Part shown: one piece after another, positions 1 to 13,182 of the stretch
How positions within the stretch are numbered: position 1 is the stretch's first letter
How the letters are laid out: each line of letters opens with the position of its first letter
Origin: Galdieria partita
Lineage: Eukaryota > Rhodophyta > Bangiophyceae > Galdieriales > Galdieriaceae
Direction: 5' to 3'
DNA: 64,000 nucleotides
NCBI GenBank assembly: GCA_025991245.1
Contig: BQMJ01000039.1
Coordinates: 1 to 64,000, forward strand
Made by a program: the position numbers and the translations under genes
Notes under the pieces: model-generated
Databases searched by the model: none
Told to the model about the DNA's origin: nothing
Seen by the model: the letters and a program-made list of their open reading frames with translations, nothing else

Positions 1-452
1 AACCCTAATAAACCCTAATAAACCCTAATAAACCCTAAATAAACCCTAATAAACCCTAATAAACCCTAAATAAACCCTAAATAAACCCTAATAAACCCTA
101 ATAAACCCTAATAAACCCTAATAAACCCTAAATAAACCCTAAATAAACCCTAATAAACCCTAATAAACCCTAATAAACCCTAATAAACCCTAATAAACCC
201 TAAATAAACCCTAATAAACCCTAAATAAACCCTAATAAACCCTAATAAACCCTAATAAACCCTAATAAACCCTAATAAACCCTAAATAACCCTAATAAAC
301 CCTAATAAACCCTAATAAACCCTAATAAACCCTAAATAAACCCTAAATAAACCCTAATAAACCCTAATAAACCCTAATAAACCCTAATAAACCCTAATAA
401 ACCCTAATAAACCCTAAATAAACCCTAATAATAAACCCTAATAATAAACCCT
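1..452. repeat. Telomeric repeat array (left chromosome end)
   Basis: Tandem array of a 10-bp unit AATAAACCCT mixed with an 11-bp form with one extra A (AAATAAACCCT), one unit with a shorter A run near 285, and 13-bp forms (AATAATAAACCCT) at the inner edge. The C-rich strand reads 5' to 3' from base 1, as expected for a left chromosome end; the G-strand unit is AGGGTTTATT. The unit resembles the plant TTTAGGG class but is longer. Mixed unit lengths suggest a telomerase template that pauses or slips. The array ends abruptly at 452. Confidence 0.97.
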
Positions 453-1135
453 CAGTAAAACCTGAATAAGAAAGAAAAATGCCAACTTCCTTCTGCGGGC
501 CTACGCATATTTTACAATTTACTGCATTTTTTTCTCTTAGTTGTATTTCAAATAAAAGTCCCTTAATTGTATCTAGCCTCTTACTTTTGTTTGTTGTCTA
601 GTACAATGAGTCACAAATTTTACTGTGTGTTTTTTGGCGTCCGGGCGACCTTTCTTGTGTGATTTATTTCTCTTATATTTGTATTCGCGGTATATTGCAT
701 AAGTTCTTGGAGGCGAATAGATAAAGTCTATGTTTTGCTTTTAACTGGTAACTGTCCTTCTTTTGTTGAGACACTTTTTATGTACCCAAAAATAATCCTC
801 CAGTAAAACCTGCATAAGAATAAAAAATGCCCATTACCTTCTGTCAGCCTACACATAATTTACAATTTACTGCATTTTTTCTCTTAATTGCATTTTAAAC
901 GAAAGTTTCTTAATTCTATCAAGCCTCTTCGTTTACCTTTAGTCTAGTATAATTAGTTGCAAATTTTACTGAGTGTTTGGTGGCGTTTTGGAGACTGTTC
1001 TTGTGGGTTATTTTTCCATTATATTTGTATTTGAGATATATTGCATGAATACTTGGAAACGATAGGAAAAAGTTTTGATTTTGCTTTTAACTTATGATTG
1101 GCCTTCATTTGTTTTTGGCATTTTCATGTCGTGTT
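453..1135. repeat. Two-copy 348-bp subtelomeric tandem repeat
   Basis: Two diverged direct copies begin with CAGTAAAACCTG at 453 and at 801. They share long stretches such as TTTACAATTTACTGCATTTT and a later block ending near 730 and 1070. The few bases before the second copy (acccaaaaataatcct) look like a decayed telomere unit, so the second copy may once also have sat against telomeric DNA. No coding potential seen. Confidence 0.8.
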
Positions 1136-2880
1136 GCGTTGGTTTAAAATTTGAAATGGTTTGTTTGATTGAAATTTTTTTTTGGGATGATTGTTGCCTT
1201 GAAACTCTTGTTTTTCATTGATTTTGTTGCAGAGCCATTTATTAAAGCTTTTTTTTCTTGTTTTTTACTTATTCTTGTGTTGCTGTATTCATTGGGTGAA
1301 GGATCCTTTTGCTTTATTCTGTTGGATGAATGTTCCTTTTTCTATACTGTTAGTTTCTTTCTATAGTATGTGACTTTTGTTAGAAACAGTAATAAACTTA
1401 AAAAAATTAATTAACCCTAAAAAAATTCCTATTGTCCTGTTCCGGGTCATTCGTATTTGAACATTTATCAAGGTCTTGGTCATCTCAATGCTTCGGAGAA
1501 AGAAAGCGCATTGGTTCTATCAAGACATTCACTTTTGCATTTAGTTTCGTAAAAGTAATTAATTCTCCAACTGTGCTACTTGTTTTGCCAGAGATCAAAT
1601 GAGGGTTTTTTTTGAATTTTGTTGCTTGCTACGGGTATTTAGGTAAAATTTTCGGATGCTATTTTTAGTTCAAGGCCCTTTTGAGTTAAGGGATTTCTCT
1701 GTTGCTTTGCAATAATTCGAAATTTTGAGCTGTTTAGAAATTGTGAGCATTTTTTTTGAACGGTTGCTTTTTTTGTTATTGTTAGCATCATTACCTTTGT
1801 TCTTGATTGACTCATTGCAAATTAATTGTTTTTTTTTTCATATTATGATATTTTGCTTCGTGTTTTATTTGTGCCGAATCTAATTGGTGAAGTATCCTTT
1901 TGCTTTCTTATATTGGGTGAATTTACCTTGAATCACCCTGTTAATATCTTCCAATGGTATTTGAACTTTTTGGTAAGTATGCATATTTAACTTGAAAGTA
2001 TACCCTAATGAAGTATTATAAATCCAAAATGACGAAAAAATGCTTGTTGCTTTCGTCCTGGACATACCTAGTTTTTCAATTCACTGAGCTCTAGTAGTCT
2101 CAAAGTTTTAGTGGGCAGAGTGAATTGTTTATGTCCGGTTTCTTATTTATGTTTTTCTGCCAAAGAATAGTTACGTATTGTTTTATTTTTTTTGCTTTCT
2201 GTGCTACTGACCAAGTTTGGTTTACTGTCAGCTACATTCTGTTTAAACTCTTTTTGGATTGAAAACTATCGTTAGTTTTTTACATTCCTTCTTAAGCTCA
2301 AATTTTATTAAGAATGCACAATTTTTTCTGCTACTTTTGTGTCGTTTTGAGATTCTAGGTGGTTCGTTTAAATGGTACCGTTCTGATGACGTTAGTTCAA
2401 GGTGAGAGCAATGTACGCGAACAAGTCGTCGCAAAATTAGAACAATCTGCCACTATGTAACATTTTCATTTCTTTCTATTTTCTGCTTTCATTGCTGTTT
2501 TCATGGATTGTCACTCCGTTTTACTACTTTCCTTCCAATGAGAAAAAAAACATTTTTTCTTTTGTACTTCTATGTGATATAGTTAATAAATTCCCTTTCA
2601 TCAAAGGTATTGTATTTTTTTTTTGTCTGTGAGCAGATTTCTGTAACTTTTTTACTTCATTCCACAAGGTTGTGAAATATCTGCTTGACGAGGACAGATT
2701 CATGGTACCGATGATGTAAAGAACAAGTGGTACATAAAAATTCCTTAATATATTTTCAAGTTTTTATTTCTCTAAAGGTTTTTTCTATGGCTTTTTTCTA
2801 AAATTGGTTTTGGTATTGTTCTTTTAGTAAACCGTATAAAGAAAGTCCTAAGCTGGTAATGCAAAAATTGCCTATTCCCC
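1136..2880. other. Gene-free T-rich subtelomeric DNA
   Basis: The plus strand is strongly T-rich. Open frames here are short, hydrophobic and explained by runs of T (for example 1169-1366). No domain, splice pattern or RNA gene was recognised. Confidence 0.6.
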
Positions 2881-5800
2881 TTTGATATATTGCAGAAACT
2901 TCTCTTCAATACCGTTTTATAATGCCAATGCAATAGAACTGAAAATGAAATGCTGAAATCTTTTCCTTTTTTTTAACTGTTGTCACAAGTTTTGAAATTT
3001 TAAAATTTTTATGCCTTGGTGACATAGTAGCTTTTTCGTTGAATTTTTCTTTTTATATAGGACTACATTGTAGAGATGATGTTCTTTGTTTACTGATTTT
3101 TCTTATTCAGATCGCTGCTTCCTGCAGTGCATACATAATAATAAGCTTTGAATATGGATAATTTCGAAACTTTTGTTTCAATGGTTTCGCCAAGTTCTTC
3201 ATGGTTGAACCTTACCTTATTAGAATCGTTTTTAGAAATTTGTCTTATATGGCAAAATTCTAAGTATTGTTATTTGGTCATTTTATTATATTCTACGGTG
3301 CAATGCAATTGAAAATTTAACCATTTGGTGAAGGAATTTTGGCTCTCTGATAATTGAGAGAGACTGCTTGTTTCGTTTCATTCGGTAAATAGCCTATAAC
3401 TTAAAATATAGTGTCGCTATACATCTTTGGCCAAAAGTAAACAATGCCTATGCTATTCTTGGATTCTCAGAAATAGAACTTTTTGTTTGGTGAGAAATTT
3501 TTTAAACTTTCTTTTATTTATTCTCAACAATGTCAAACTCCGAATCAATTTGTTGGTTTTTCATGTGCGTACTCTTATGCCGTAGATTTTTGTTCTATTG
3601 TTATTTTATAAGAATGACTGAATTAGAAGATTCAATCATCGTTTAGGCTCTTTGTTCACATTTCAAAACATTGACTTTCTTTATCCTTTCTCTTCTACTA
3701 CTACTGTCTCTTTTTCTTTTGTGGTTTCTGTCTTATAATCCTTGAATGTGTAATGAAGTTTTCCTAGGTTTTATTATAGCTATGTACTAAACTGTTTGAG
3801 ATAAGAATATATTGACTTTTTCTGTAGGCGGATTTGTTCTACTCTTTTTTTAACTAAATTGTGCATTATCACCTATTGTTTACCCCTGTGAACAACTAGA
3901 AATATTGATGCCATAAAGGAAAAATAATGTATTGAAATTCTTCAATTTTTTTACTTGGGCCAACCTCCCTAAATTCTTTCTTTTTCTATAGACTCTATTC
4001 GAGACGATATTTTTATCGCTCTTCTAATGAACTGTAGATAATTTTAGAAAAACAGTTAAACTTTTTTTTATTTGAAAAGACACGACTTTCCATTTTTTTC
4101 TAAAGAGCACGGGGTTTTCTCAATTCACTAGATCGTCGTAAAAGAATCCAATAGAGTATAAAATTGAGTGGTGTAGATTCGGTTAATTTCTTTTGAAATT
4201 GTGTCAACATTCTTGAAGTTTTTTTTGATTTTGCTAATTTATCTCGAGTGACAAAGTAATTCTTCCTTTGAAGTCTTTTTGAAACCACCCCCACAGTTGT
4301 ATTGGTGATATCCAATTGTTCCATTTGTTTCGCTTTTATTGAAGTTTTTAATTTTTTGAGGGAGCTGAGCAATTTGGTTATGAATTTGATGTATTGCGAA
4401 ATCTAAATCTGGAAATTTTTACACCTAACGTATTGCATGGCTTGTTTCACTATTGTCGTTTTTGATATTGAAAAGCGACAGTTTTTCGAAAAGTCGAATC
4501 TTGCAACTGTTGGTTGTTACTATGTAGTATCTTTTATCAGACACTTCTTCTTTGTAAAAAAATTTTTTTTTCTTTCTTATGGTAACTGCATCCATTTTGT
4601 TCTATTTTATGTTGATCGACATTATATTATACACGAATTGTACTGTTGATATATATAAGAAAGATAAAGCAAGCCATGCATTTGCCATAAACAAGCCTCA
4701 AATGAATTAAAACGTAAGCAATCTAGCCACAAAAATTCAATGTTGGTCTGTAGCAACTTGAATATTACATGCTTTATGTCAGTTTGACTATGCTTTGAAT
4801 AACAGCTTGTAGGGAAACATATCTCTCAAGAGCACCTTTCCTCCATGGGTTTGTTGTATTTTTATTCTTGTTCTTCGAAATCATCCTGTTGTTTTTGTTT
4901 CTTTCCTTCTTAAATATATAAAATTTCTCTTAAGTATTTCAATTTGACAAAAGCACTAAATTGTTTCCGACTGAGAATATGGCAGGTTTTTCTTTGAACA
5001 TGCATTTTGGACACTTCTTCTTACTATCTTTTGCATTATCGATCAATGTCCGTTGAAGAAAACAATTAGAGATATACTTATTCAATAAAGACAAGTAGTA
5101 TATGAGAATTCTTCAACTATCTAGAGATTTTATTTCTCTTGCTGTCTTTCTTTTCTCTATGGGTTATTTTCAAAATCGATATCTTTATCGTTCACTTATT
5201 AGTCTATAAGTGTACCAGAGAAAGAAACGTTACAAAGGTCTAATAAAAAAAGAATTGTCTAGTGTCCTCTGACATACGTCACGTGCTTTCCTTCAATGAA
5301 TTATGTTCTCGTGAAACCAATGTTATACAGCAAAGAATTATTTAATGATTCACATATTTTGACACAACCTTGTTGCTTTCATATTTGGTAGTTTTGAAGT
5401 TTTGTTTTGTTTGTTGATCCAATCGTGTCAACTCATCTTCGCCTATGAAATCTTCATCCTCTAAAATACTCGTGCACTTGTACCGCTTTTGACTGATCAT
5501 GAATTTTCTCTAGTACTTGTTTTGGTGAAACATTTTCATTTGTTTGGAGCTAACATAATTCATTATTTACTTGAAATCTTGCAAAACTAAATTGGCTCCG
5601 CTTTCCGTTTTTTGCAACAGTACTATTTACCATCTACTGTATCAGAGTCTTTCTCGATTCGCTGACAGTGGTTTGAAGAGTACAACCTTGTTTCGCCCTA
5701 TTTTTTCCTTATGTTGTCCTATCTATCACTTAGCAATTTGGCAAAACAGGGTTTTATTTTCTTATGATCATTGTATACTACTTATTTCATTCTGTGAGTA

Positions 5801-6200
5801 TCTTTGTATAATATAATGCTACTTTGCTGATGGTATATATATTGAACCAAAAGAGAAACAATACCATACATATGCCATAAAAAAGGCTTTCAATTGAAAG
5901 AAGCAGTTAACAATGACAACATTAATATTCCATCATGTCTGCTGTTCTTCCTCTTTCTTGTTGCTTTATGTCTACCTGGTCAATACTTTGCGCAATAACT
6001 ATTAGAAAATTATATCACTGCTTAGCATTCTTTCTTATCGGTCATGTGGTACTTTCATTCTTTTTCTCTACAATCAGTTTCTTCTTCCTTGCTTTCTTAT
6101 CTTTAAGTACTTTTTTAGTCTTTTACTATGCATTGCATAACATTTTGGTTTCTTCCTAGCCCTTCTCTCCAGAATTTTCTATTTGAAACTCTATGTTTGG
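2881..6200. repeat. Degenerate subtelomeric tandem repeat, period about 1.18 kb
   Basis: Blocks recur with similar order. Sequence near 3781-4030 (actaaactgttt; later a gactctattcgagacgatat-like element) matches 4951-5210. Sequence near 4646-4700 (ending in TTTGCCATAAAC) matches 5833-5890 (ending in TATGCCATAAAA). Offsets are about 1170-1190 bp. A weaker earlier copy may start near 2881. Divergence is high and no gene is supported. Boundaries are approximate because the match was made by eye. Confidence 0.5.
3530..3765. repeat. Subtelomeric repeat block, copy 1 (partner at 12060-12290)
   Basis: Shares an ordered set of words with 12060-12290: a GTACTCTTAT element, TTAAGAAT/ATAAGAAT followed by a GAATTAGA-like word, TTTGTTCA, and TACTACTGTCT. 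The copies are about 8.5 kb apart in the same orientation, so subtelomeric blocks have been duplicated over distance as well as in tandem. Confidence 0.5.
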
Positions 6201-8930
6201 GAAGTCCTCCAATCGAAATTCTATTTCTTCCATTATTACCATAAGAAATTTCAAAGAGTTTTGCTTTTCATATTTATCTTGCGTTTAAATCGGTACTTGG
6301 CGAATAGAAATAAAAAGAATTTGTTGTACAGAGGTAAAAATTCATTTCTATGTCTTAATAGGGAGCAAGAGAAGATTGAGACTAGCAGTCTTTGTTAACG
6401 GCTCAACTTGAAATACTGTGGTATTTGGGACACTGCAGGAGAAGCTCTACTTGTAAATATTCTAGTGTACTTGCAAACTGGCTCAAGAATTTCCAACTAT
6501 GTCATGTATGCAAAGATGCACCATAGAGATTTTAAATCAATCGTTGGTCTTTCCTCAACTTTTCCAGAGGACAATGGAGTATGAAAGAAGAGCTTGGTAA
6601 CTTCGATTCTTTTACTCCTCCATTTTTGTTGATTTCGACCACTACTTATTTTTATATTTACAAATAAATAGCACTCTAGCCATTTTTTAGACAAATGGAG
6701 CTTACTCTTGGCTAATCGTGAAAAAGTTCATATGAAACAAGAAAACACAAATTAGTATATACAAACCAATTTCTACAACTTTTTTTCCACAAATATCTGC
6801 TTTAAAAAAATTTCGAAGAATTTTTGAATTTTGTCGAGAATTGGCTACGTAGAACACAGCCCATGACAGCCAAAAGGCAATAGAGGAAAGTGAGGGAAAA
6901 TGAATCAATGAACCCTCATGTGAACTCAAATAACTGATTACTGGATTTCCCAACGACCCAGCTTGGATTCTAATTCTGCCTAGTAAAATCTACAATGTAA
7001 CAAGTTTTTCATTTGCAACACAATCTACTAAGGTTCTATATACTATTTGCTAATATTGTTTTCACAGATATCACTTTCTAATTTAGTCTCTTGTAAAGAA
7101 GAGAGGTTTCTTTGTAAAATTGCATTTCTTCTCGTTGAGTGTGTATGGTTTTTGAATATGTAATATTTTCCAGGTACTATTTTAGGTGTTTTTGATGTTA
7201 ATCTTTTTCCTCTTTCACATCACAGTGTAATTGGAAATGATTTCAGCATTGTGCATTATAGACAACTTTATAGTTTTAATGTATTTTAATCCGAACTTTT
7301 TGTATGGTCCGCTTTTATATGTTTTCCTAATTGTTTTAATTCGCCACTGGGTTATATAAAATTCGCAAACTTTTTCTTCTCTTAGACTTCCTGTAATTTA
7401 GAAATTTGATTGTGTTTGTCCTAAGAAATCCACATTTTAGAATATTTCATTTCCTTCTGGTGCTTGTTTTGGCTGAGTAGTTCGTTTTGAGCTAATATTG
7501 TTTTTGCCAGAAATTTTTGATTTTCTTTTTCTCTTTTAAATTGAATATTCTATGTGGAACTCTCACAAGTACATGTTGTCTTCAATAAGTTTCTGTGATA
7601 AATAAAGCTTCTCATGTCAATTGTATTGCATCTCTATTTATTGTTTTGATTGATATTGGGTTGTTTGAATCTTTTCTTTTAAACTGTGGTCTTAGAAGCA
7701 TTTTTGTATAATTGTTCTTCATAATAAAGTTTTTCTTATGAAGCGATACGAGAACTTTCTTTTTTGGCGTTGGGTGATAGCTCTACTGCATTGGTCCCAG
7801 CTCTGTCCAATTATGAATAATTCTGATTGGCTGATTGGTAAATCTTGAATGGTCAATTCTAGCCTTTGCCTTTTTTTAAGAATTTGCGTTGATTCTTTGA
7901 AGTCTCTCTGTTTACACCTTTGTGACTCAAAGTAGCTAAACGTTGAGTCTCGCCTCTCCTGAATTGGGTTAAAGCATATCCAAATTGCCAAGATTCGATT
8001 TCTTAGATATTGTCAATTGTATTTTTCTTCTATAATGGTCTTTTTTTGTGCTGTGTATTGCAATTGGTGTTTGTCTTTCTTTTTTGGCTAAAAGTTTTTC
8101 TCGTTTGTATATAAATGACAAGTTAATTTGTGTATAAATGAAAGTACGTGTCGTGTACATTTTTTAATATCAATTGAATAGAAAGAATTCCTTGCCTTTC
8201 AGACATTTTTATCATTATGACAATCCAAATGTTGGCTAGAGTTCTTCTTGTATAATTAACTAGTCACGAAATTCAGCGTGTATTCATTCACGGAAGCTAG
8301 ACTTCTACGAAAATAAAATTTTGGCAACCGCACCCACCAGTATGAAGATCGATCGTTCAAGTAAACAGGACATCAAGTATAAAATATTCATTTCTTGCTC
8401 AATTTTGCTTTGTAACGTAGGAAGATCCTGGAATATCTTGCGCATATCTAGGAATGTTGCTCAGTAAAATAATTTAATATGCTGAAAGAATCGCTGTCTA
8501 AAATGAGCAATGTATTTATAAATTCGTGGACAGTTGTCGATTTGTATACTTTGTGCTTGTCAGCCTTCTTATAGAATTATACGTTGCATAGCTGGTTGTG
8601 ATTTCCCAATAGAAAGACCGGGTTATTTAAGTGCCTACAGTAAACTTTCAAACAATATCCTTTCCAAAACTGTGTCTCACAAACTGTCAACTGCTAAGTA
8701 TTTATAGACTTGAGCACAAAAGACTACGGTAGCTATTCCAAACATACACTATGCCGACGAGTTGCGAAGCCTCTCTTTTGTGAAAATTTTTCCCATCAGA
8801 TGCTCCTTTTCTTCCAAGTTTTGTTTCGAATTTGCATCCTTCAAGTGACCTCGTCAAGTAAGATTAGCAAACAACGACGTAAAGATGCTTCAAAGTGGGT
8901 GTACAAACTCTGTTCACGTCCGTTTTCGAA
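6201..8930. other. Gene-free subtelomeric DNA
   Basis: A+T-rich sequence with only short frames on either strand (for example 6702-6953 minus, 7719-7991 minus). These lack recognisable domains and look like composition artefacts. No RNA gene or mobile element was identified. Confidence 0.5.
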
Positions 8931-8939
8931 ACAGCAACT

Positions 8940-9360
8940 CACAGTTGAACTGCGCAGTTCAGTGGCCACGAGCCAACCTCCCCTCTCCACTCGGACAATA
9001 GATTCTCAATAGACAAAAACTGACAATGACAGAAATCGGTTTTGTGAAGAACCGAAGAGAATCAACCCAGAATATATTCCGAATGTTACAAAAGATCTTG
9101 GTGATTGTTCCACGAGGGAGAGTCTTCAACAACTGTTTACAGGACAACAGTTAGCTGAACAATTCAGTTCAAAGACCAAGTTCCATTGAAAGACTATATT
9201 GGGACAAAGATTCAGACTCAAAGACTATTTGGAGCCTTTGTGCCCACTGGTGCCTCAGCACTCCGAAGGAACAAAGTCTTCAAACAGACCAGAAACTAAA
9301 GATCAACAATTCTCTCGAACAGAACCTACGTTGCATTCGACAAGAACTTGGAAGCGACTT
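8940..9360. repeat. Subtelomeric repeat block, copy 1 of 3
   Basis: Contains the ordered words AGAATCAACCCAGAATATAT, TACAAAAGATCTTGGTGA, AAGACTATATTGGGA and TTCAGACTCAAAGACTA. The same order is found at 11010-11400 and, more diverged, at 13480-13800. No frame is conserved between copies, so it behaves as a non-coding repeat or a long-dead gene. Confidence 0.65.
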
Positions 9361-10255
9361 TGAGGTTCAAGCCAAGTCGTTGGCAGGAAACGACCAAAAC
9401 AAACTGGGCCTTGGTTGGTATTTCAAAAAGTGCGAAATCATAAAACTTCAAAGTTTTTTTCGTACTAAAAAGTTCTCCTCTAAATTCAACTAATTATATT
9501 TTCATAAAAAGGAACAATTTTATCCACTTCAAAACAGGTGGTAACAAAGCAACTACAGCCACAGTTGAGCAAAACAATCACAACTAGAGATTGGGCAAAG
9601 GGACGTTGAAGAGCTCTTTGAGTAAAAAGTGCACACGCCATATAGTTTCATGTGTACCTAGTGAAAACTTTCCAAGGGAACCTTCCACTCAAAGGTTTAC
9701 CTAGAATACTATTGATTCTCTAACGTTGCATTATTTAAAGAGAACCGTTGTGTTAGAATGATCGTTGACATACCGCTGAGAGTAAAGCCCGCCATTGTAT
9801 AGTGAGATAGACTCACCTTTGTTATTTACCTTGAAGATTTACTTGCTTCAAGTTGATTTGGAGAACATTGAGCTCCAGTCGATAGGAATCATTTCAAGAA
9901 GGTATTGTCTGCCACTTTCAACAAGAAGAGCGTGTTCCCATAACTTGGAACGATTGGGTGTGTAGTCGCCAAGTTGTCATATAGAAATTTCGGCAAGTAG
10001 AGTGAACACTTGTGCTGATCAATGTCTATCTGAACTGTTTGCAACTTGGAGGACTGTGAATTATGTGTTACCAGTATCAAGTACTTTTTAGACTTTTGCA
10101 GATTTGAGTTTATACACTCTGGTCGAGTGTTTCAGTTAACAACAAAACGTTTAAGTACACGTTGGAAGTGACACATGTATATAATTTGTATTTTGCCTAC
10201 AAGTATGTTGATAAAGAATCCAGTCGAGTTTCTCAATTTGCTTGAATACATAGAC
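9361..10255. other. Gene-free subtelomeric DNA
   Basis: No supported coding region, RNA gene or clear repeat boundary was seen between the first triplicated block and the 10.26-kb repeat. Confidence 0.5.
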
Positions 10256-10259
10256 GAAG

Positions 10260-10780
10260 TGTCGCATATTCTATTTTTGTATAATTGTATTGCAAAAATA
10301 AAGAATCAGTTGTTGACTCTCTCTATTTTGTATAAAAGCTATATATGAAAACTGTCCATAATAGCATAGCGTCACGACTCACATAGTAAGTATCGTTGCA
10401 AGATCCTTGCCTTGTTTGTCCCTTGACAACAAAAGTCACCAACACAGATCCTCGGCACACTTCCTCCAATATATCTAAAACAGCGCAAAGTTTCAGACAG
10501 TCTATGTTTCACAAAACTCAACAATCTACCACGGAAAATTCTAGAAACACTAGAGCAGTCCAAACTTGAAAAAACATAACCAAGTTGTCAAGGGTGGCTT
10601 CCCAAGACAACAATTTGTCTGTGCTAGTAAAACCATAAAACAAAGAGCAAAAAGGAAAGAAAGCAGCAACTCCTAAATTTTTCAACCATACCCAGAGTAC
10701 TTGAACACGCTATGAAGCTAGTACCGGAACTCACTCTCTCGTTCCCTCAGAGTTTCTTGGATAAACAACACAGACGCATC
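10260..10780. repeat. Dispersed subtelomeric repeat, copy 1 (partner at 23590-24075)
   Basis: An AACAATCTACCACGG / AATTCTAGAAACACTAGAGC stretch here matches AACAATCAACCACCG / AATTCTGGAAAAACTAAGAGC at about 23863. Flanking words GAAAACTGTC, ACTCACATAGTAAGTA, CTGTGCTAGTAAAACC and AAAGCAGCAACTC also recur in the same order. The two copies are about 13 kb apart in the same orientation, on either side of the ATPase gene cluster. Confidence 0.6.
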
Positions 10781-11009
10781 TACAAAAGTTCTATTAAAAC
10801 TCTGCTCTCATAAAAAAAATTTCAAAGTTAGCTAGTTCCTACATATATTCTAAAAAGCAGTGACAAATCTCAAAGTTGGATAGGTTGTACAATTTTGAAA
10901 CATATCAACTGGTCAAGCACTCAAACAGTCATAAAGCTTTATCTAATTCCCAGTCAACAAGTGGGTCAACGCAAGGTTGAAAGCTGCCATCAGTACCTCG
11001 TCTATTCCA

Positions 11010-11400
11010 ACCAAGCAATTCGCTCCTCTCTCCTCTCCAGTTAGTTGGGTGAGACTCGAAATGGTCATAAACCGACAAATAAAGGAACTGGTTGTTTGAA
11101 AAACACAAGAATCAACACAGAATATACTTCGAGTGCTACAAAAGACCTTGATGAGTGTGCCACAAAAGAAGATTCATAGCAGTAATTCACAAGACTTTAC
11201 TTTGTAGTATACTTGGACTTGAAAAACCAAGTTACAATACAAGACTATATAGGGAACAGGGGTTCAAACTTGAAAATAATTGGGAGCTTTTTACGCCGAC
11301 TTTTCTTTTTATAGCACTCTACATAGTAAAAAACGCCTTTAAGCTTACCAGAAAATATAGAGCAACAGTTTTCAACAAAGATCCAAGTTGAGGTACGTTC
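11010..11400. repeat. Subtelomeric repeat block, copy 2 of 3
   Basis: Second copy of the block at 8940-9360: AGAATCAACACAGAATATAC, TACAAAAGACCTTGATGA, AAGACTATATAGGGA and GGTTCAAACTTGAAA in the same order, about 2.05 kb downstream. Confidence 0.65.
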
Positions 11401-13180
11401 AACATGAACTTGGACTCAAGACAAGTATTTTTCAAGCTTTGTGGAACTCAAATTTCAAGTCTTTGAAAGTTTACAACCAATAATAGCAGGTCTTGGATGG
11501 CAAAGTTTGGTCTTGAAGAGTTTCACGTTGGAACCCACTGTTTGACGCTTTAGACATCTTTGAACAAATTTATCGTTTTGCTTTGAGGCAGTATCATTCC
11601 ATTGAAGCGGAATTATTGTACTTTTTCCACTGAATCTTGAATCTTTACAATGCTACTCTCCAACAAAATGAATTGAGTAAATATGTAGCTTCTTTTTTTC
11701 TTCTATCAAGTACTTGAATAGTTCTTGTGATTCTAAACTCATCTGTCTATGGTCCCAATTATACAATACTTGTATTCATTTAGGCAATTCTTTTCAGACG
11801 AATTGGACTCGAAACCCAATTCTTCTTTATAAGGATGTTTCAAATCCATTTTACATAGAAAAACGTTTAAAATTGTCGATTGCCAGATTCATTCGAGTTG
11901 GATCATTTTTGTAAGCTCCAAGTATACCATATTATTATTTCTATTGATGATACTAAAATGGCTATGATGAAGATTATGATGGCTGTTACGCTGGTAGTCT
12001 TCTTGAATTCCCAAAAATCAACTTTGCGTTTTGGTAGAAAGTTTTTGAGTCTCTTTTTATCTATTCCCAACAGGGTTGAACTTAGAATCACTTTGTCGGC
12101 TTCTCAATATGTACTCTTATAACTTTCTTGTTCAATTTTTATTTTTTAAGAATAATTGAATTGAGATATTCTTCGTCAGGTAGGCTTCTTTGTTCATATA
12201 TTAGAAAGCAGTTGATTTTTTGTTCCTGTATTTTCTATTACTACTGTCTTTCTCCCTTCTGTGTTTAGACATAAAGTTGGACTATCGTTTGAATCCAATT
12301 ATTACTTAGTGGCTTCTCCTTGTATATTATGATGATCTCTATTGTGCAATCTCTTGGCCTTTTTTGTTGTTACTTTTTGCAACTTTTCACTATTCGAGGA
12401 ATAAAAATGAATGTATTCTCTTTCTGTTCCATATTCTCTTACACACTGATAAAGTTTCAAAGTTTTGCTAAAAAAAAGTTTCAAGACGAGAAGAGTTTCA
12501 ATGACACATGAAATAGAATGAAAAATAACAGTTAAATGTTTACCTTTTGAGTATACAAAGTCCTAAAAACCAACAACTTTCTTTAGAATTCTTGATCTTC
12601 CGAGCAAAATTCATCAATCAATAGAATAATTCAGGAAATTCTCTTTGAGTAGTAGCTGATTGAAAGAGTTATATTCCCCTTTCCTTCACCATGCATATTT
12701 CTTTGCAAACAATCTATAGATATCGTGAATACGGTAAAAGAACTGAAATGAAAAGATAGAGCATGTATGATTCACCGAACTCAATGTGTTGGCAAATTTG
12801 GATTCAAACTATTTCCCTAAGCAGCTTTAGAATGTGGAATATTCATCAAATATGATATATTTTTGAAGCAATCTTTTTTATTTCATCTCATTCACTCAAT
12901 CCTTTACTAGACAAATTGTTTCGAATACAATATTTTTCAAGATCTCTGCACTTTGTCAATTTATCGTAGTGTTCAAGGTTTGTTCTCGTAGCGAATATTT
13001 CTTCCTTTGCTTTAGTTTTCAAAATACTTTGGATATTTATCAAACGATCTATTTAGTTTGCTTTTATGTTTTCGCCAATATAGATAAAATAAATCTTTCC
13101 ATAAGTAAGTATTTACAACTATCTCAGGTCAAAAGGAGTCGACAATGTTACTATTCCAGAAATATCCTCTTTAACACTAT
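11401..13180. other. Gene-free subtelomeric DNA with a second copy of the 3.53-kb block
   Basis: Holds the partner (12060-12290) of the block at 3530-3765. Short frames at 11714-11914 and 11880-12122 are not conserved between repeat copies and lack domains. No gene is supported. Confidence 0.5.
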
Positions 13181-13182
13181 TC

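Noticed and set aside
1-452. Regular short repeats as a possible CRISPR-like array
   Set aside because: There are no spacers; units are contiguous CCCTAA-type telomere repeats at a sequence end.
1169-1366. 65-codon hydrophobic frame that looks like a small membrane protein
   Set aside because: The DNA is T-rich, which produces Phe/Leu codons by chance; there is no ATG-led conserved family and it sits in repeat-derived subtelomeric DNA.
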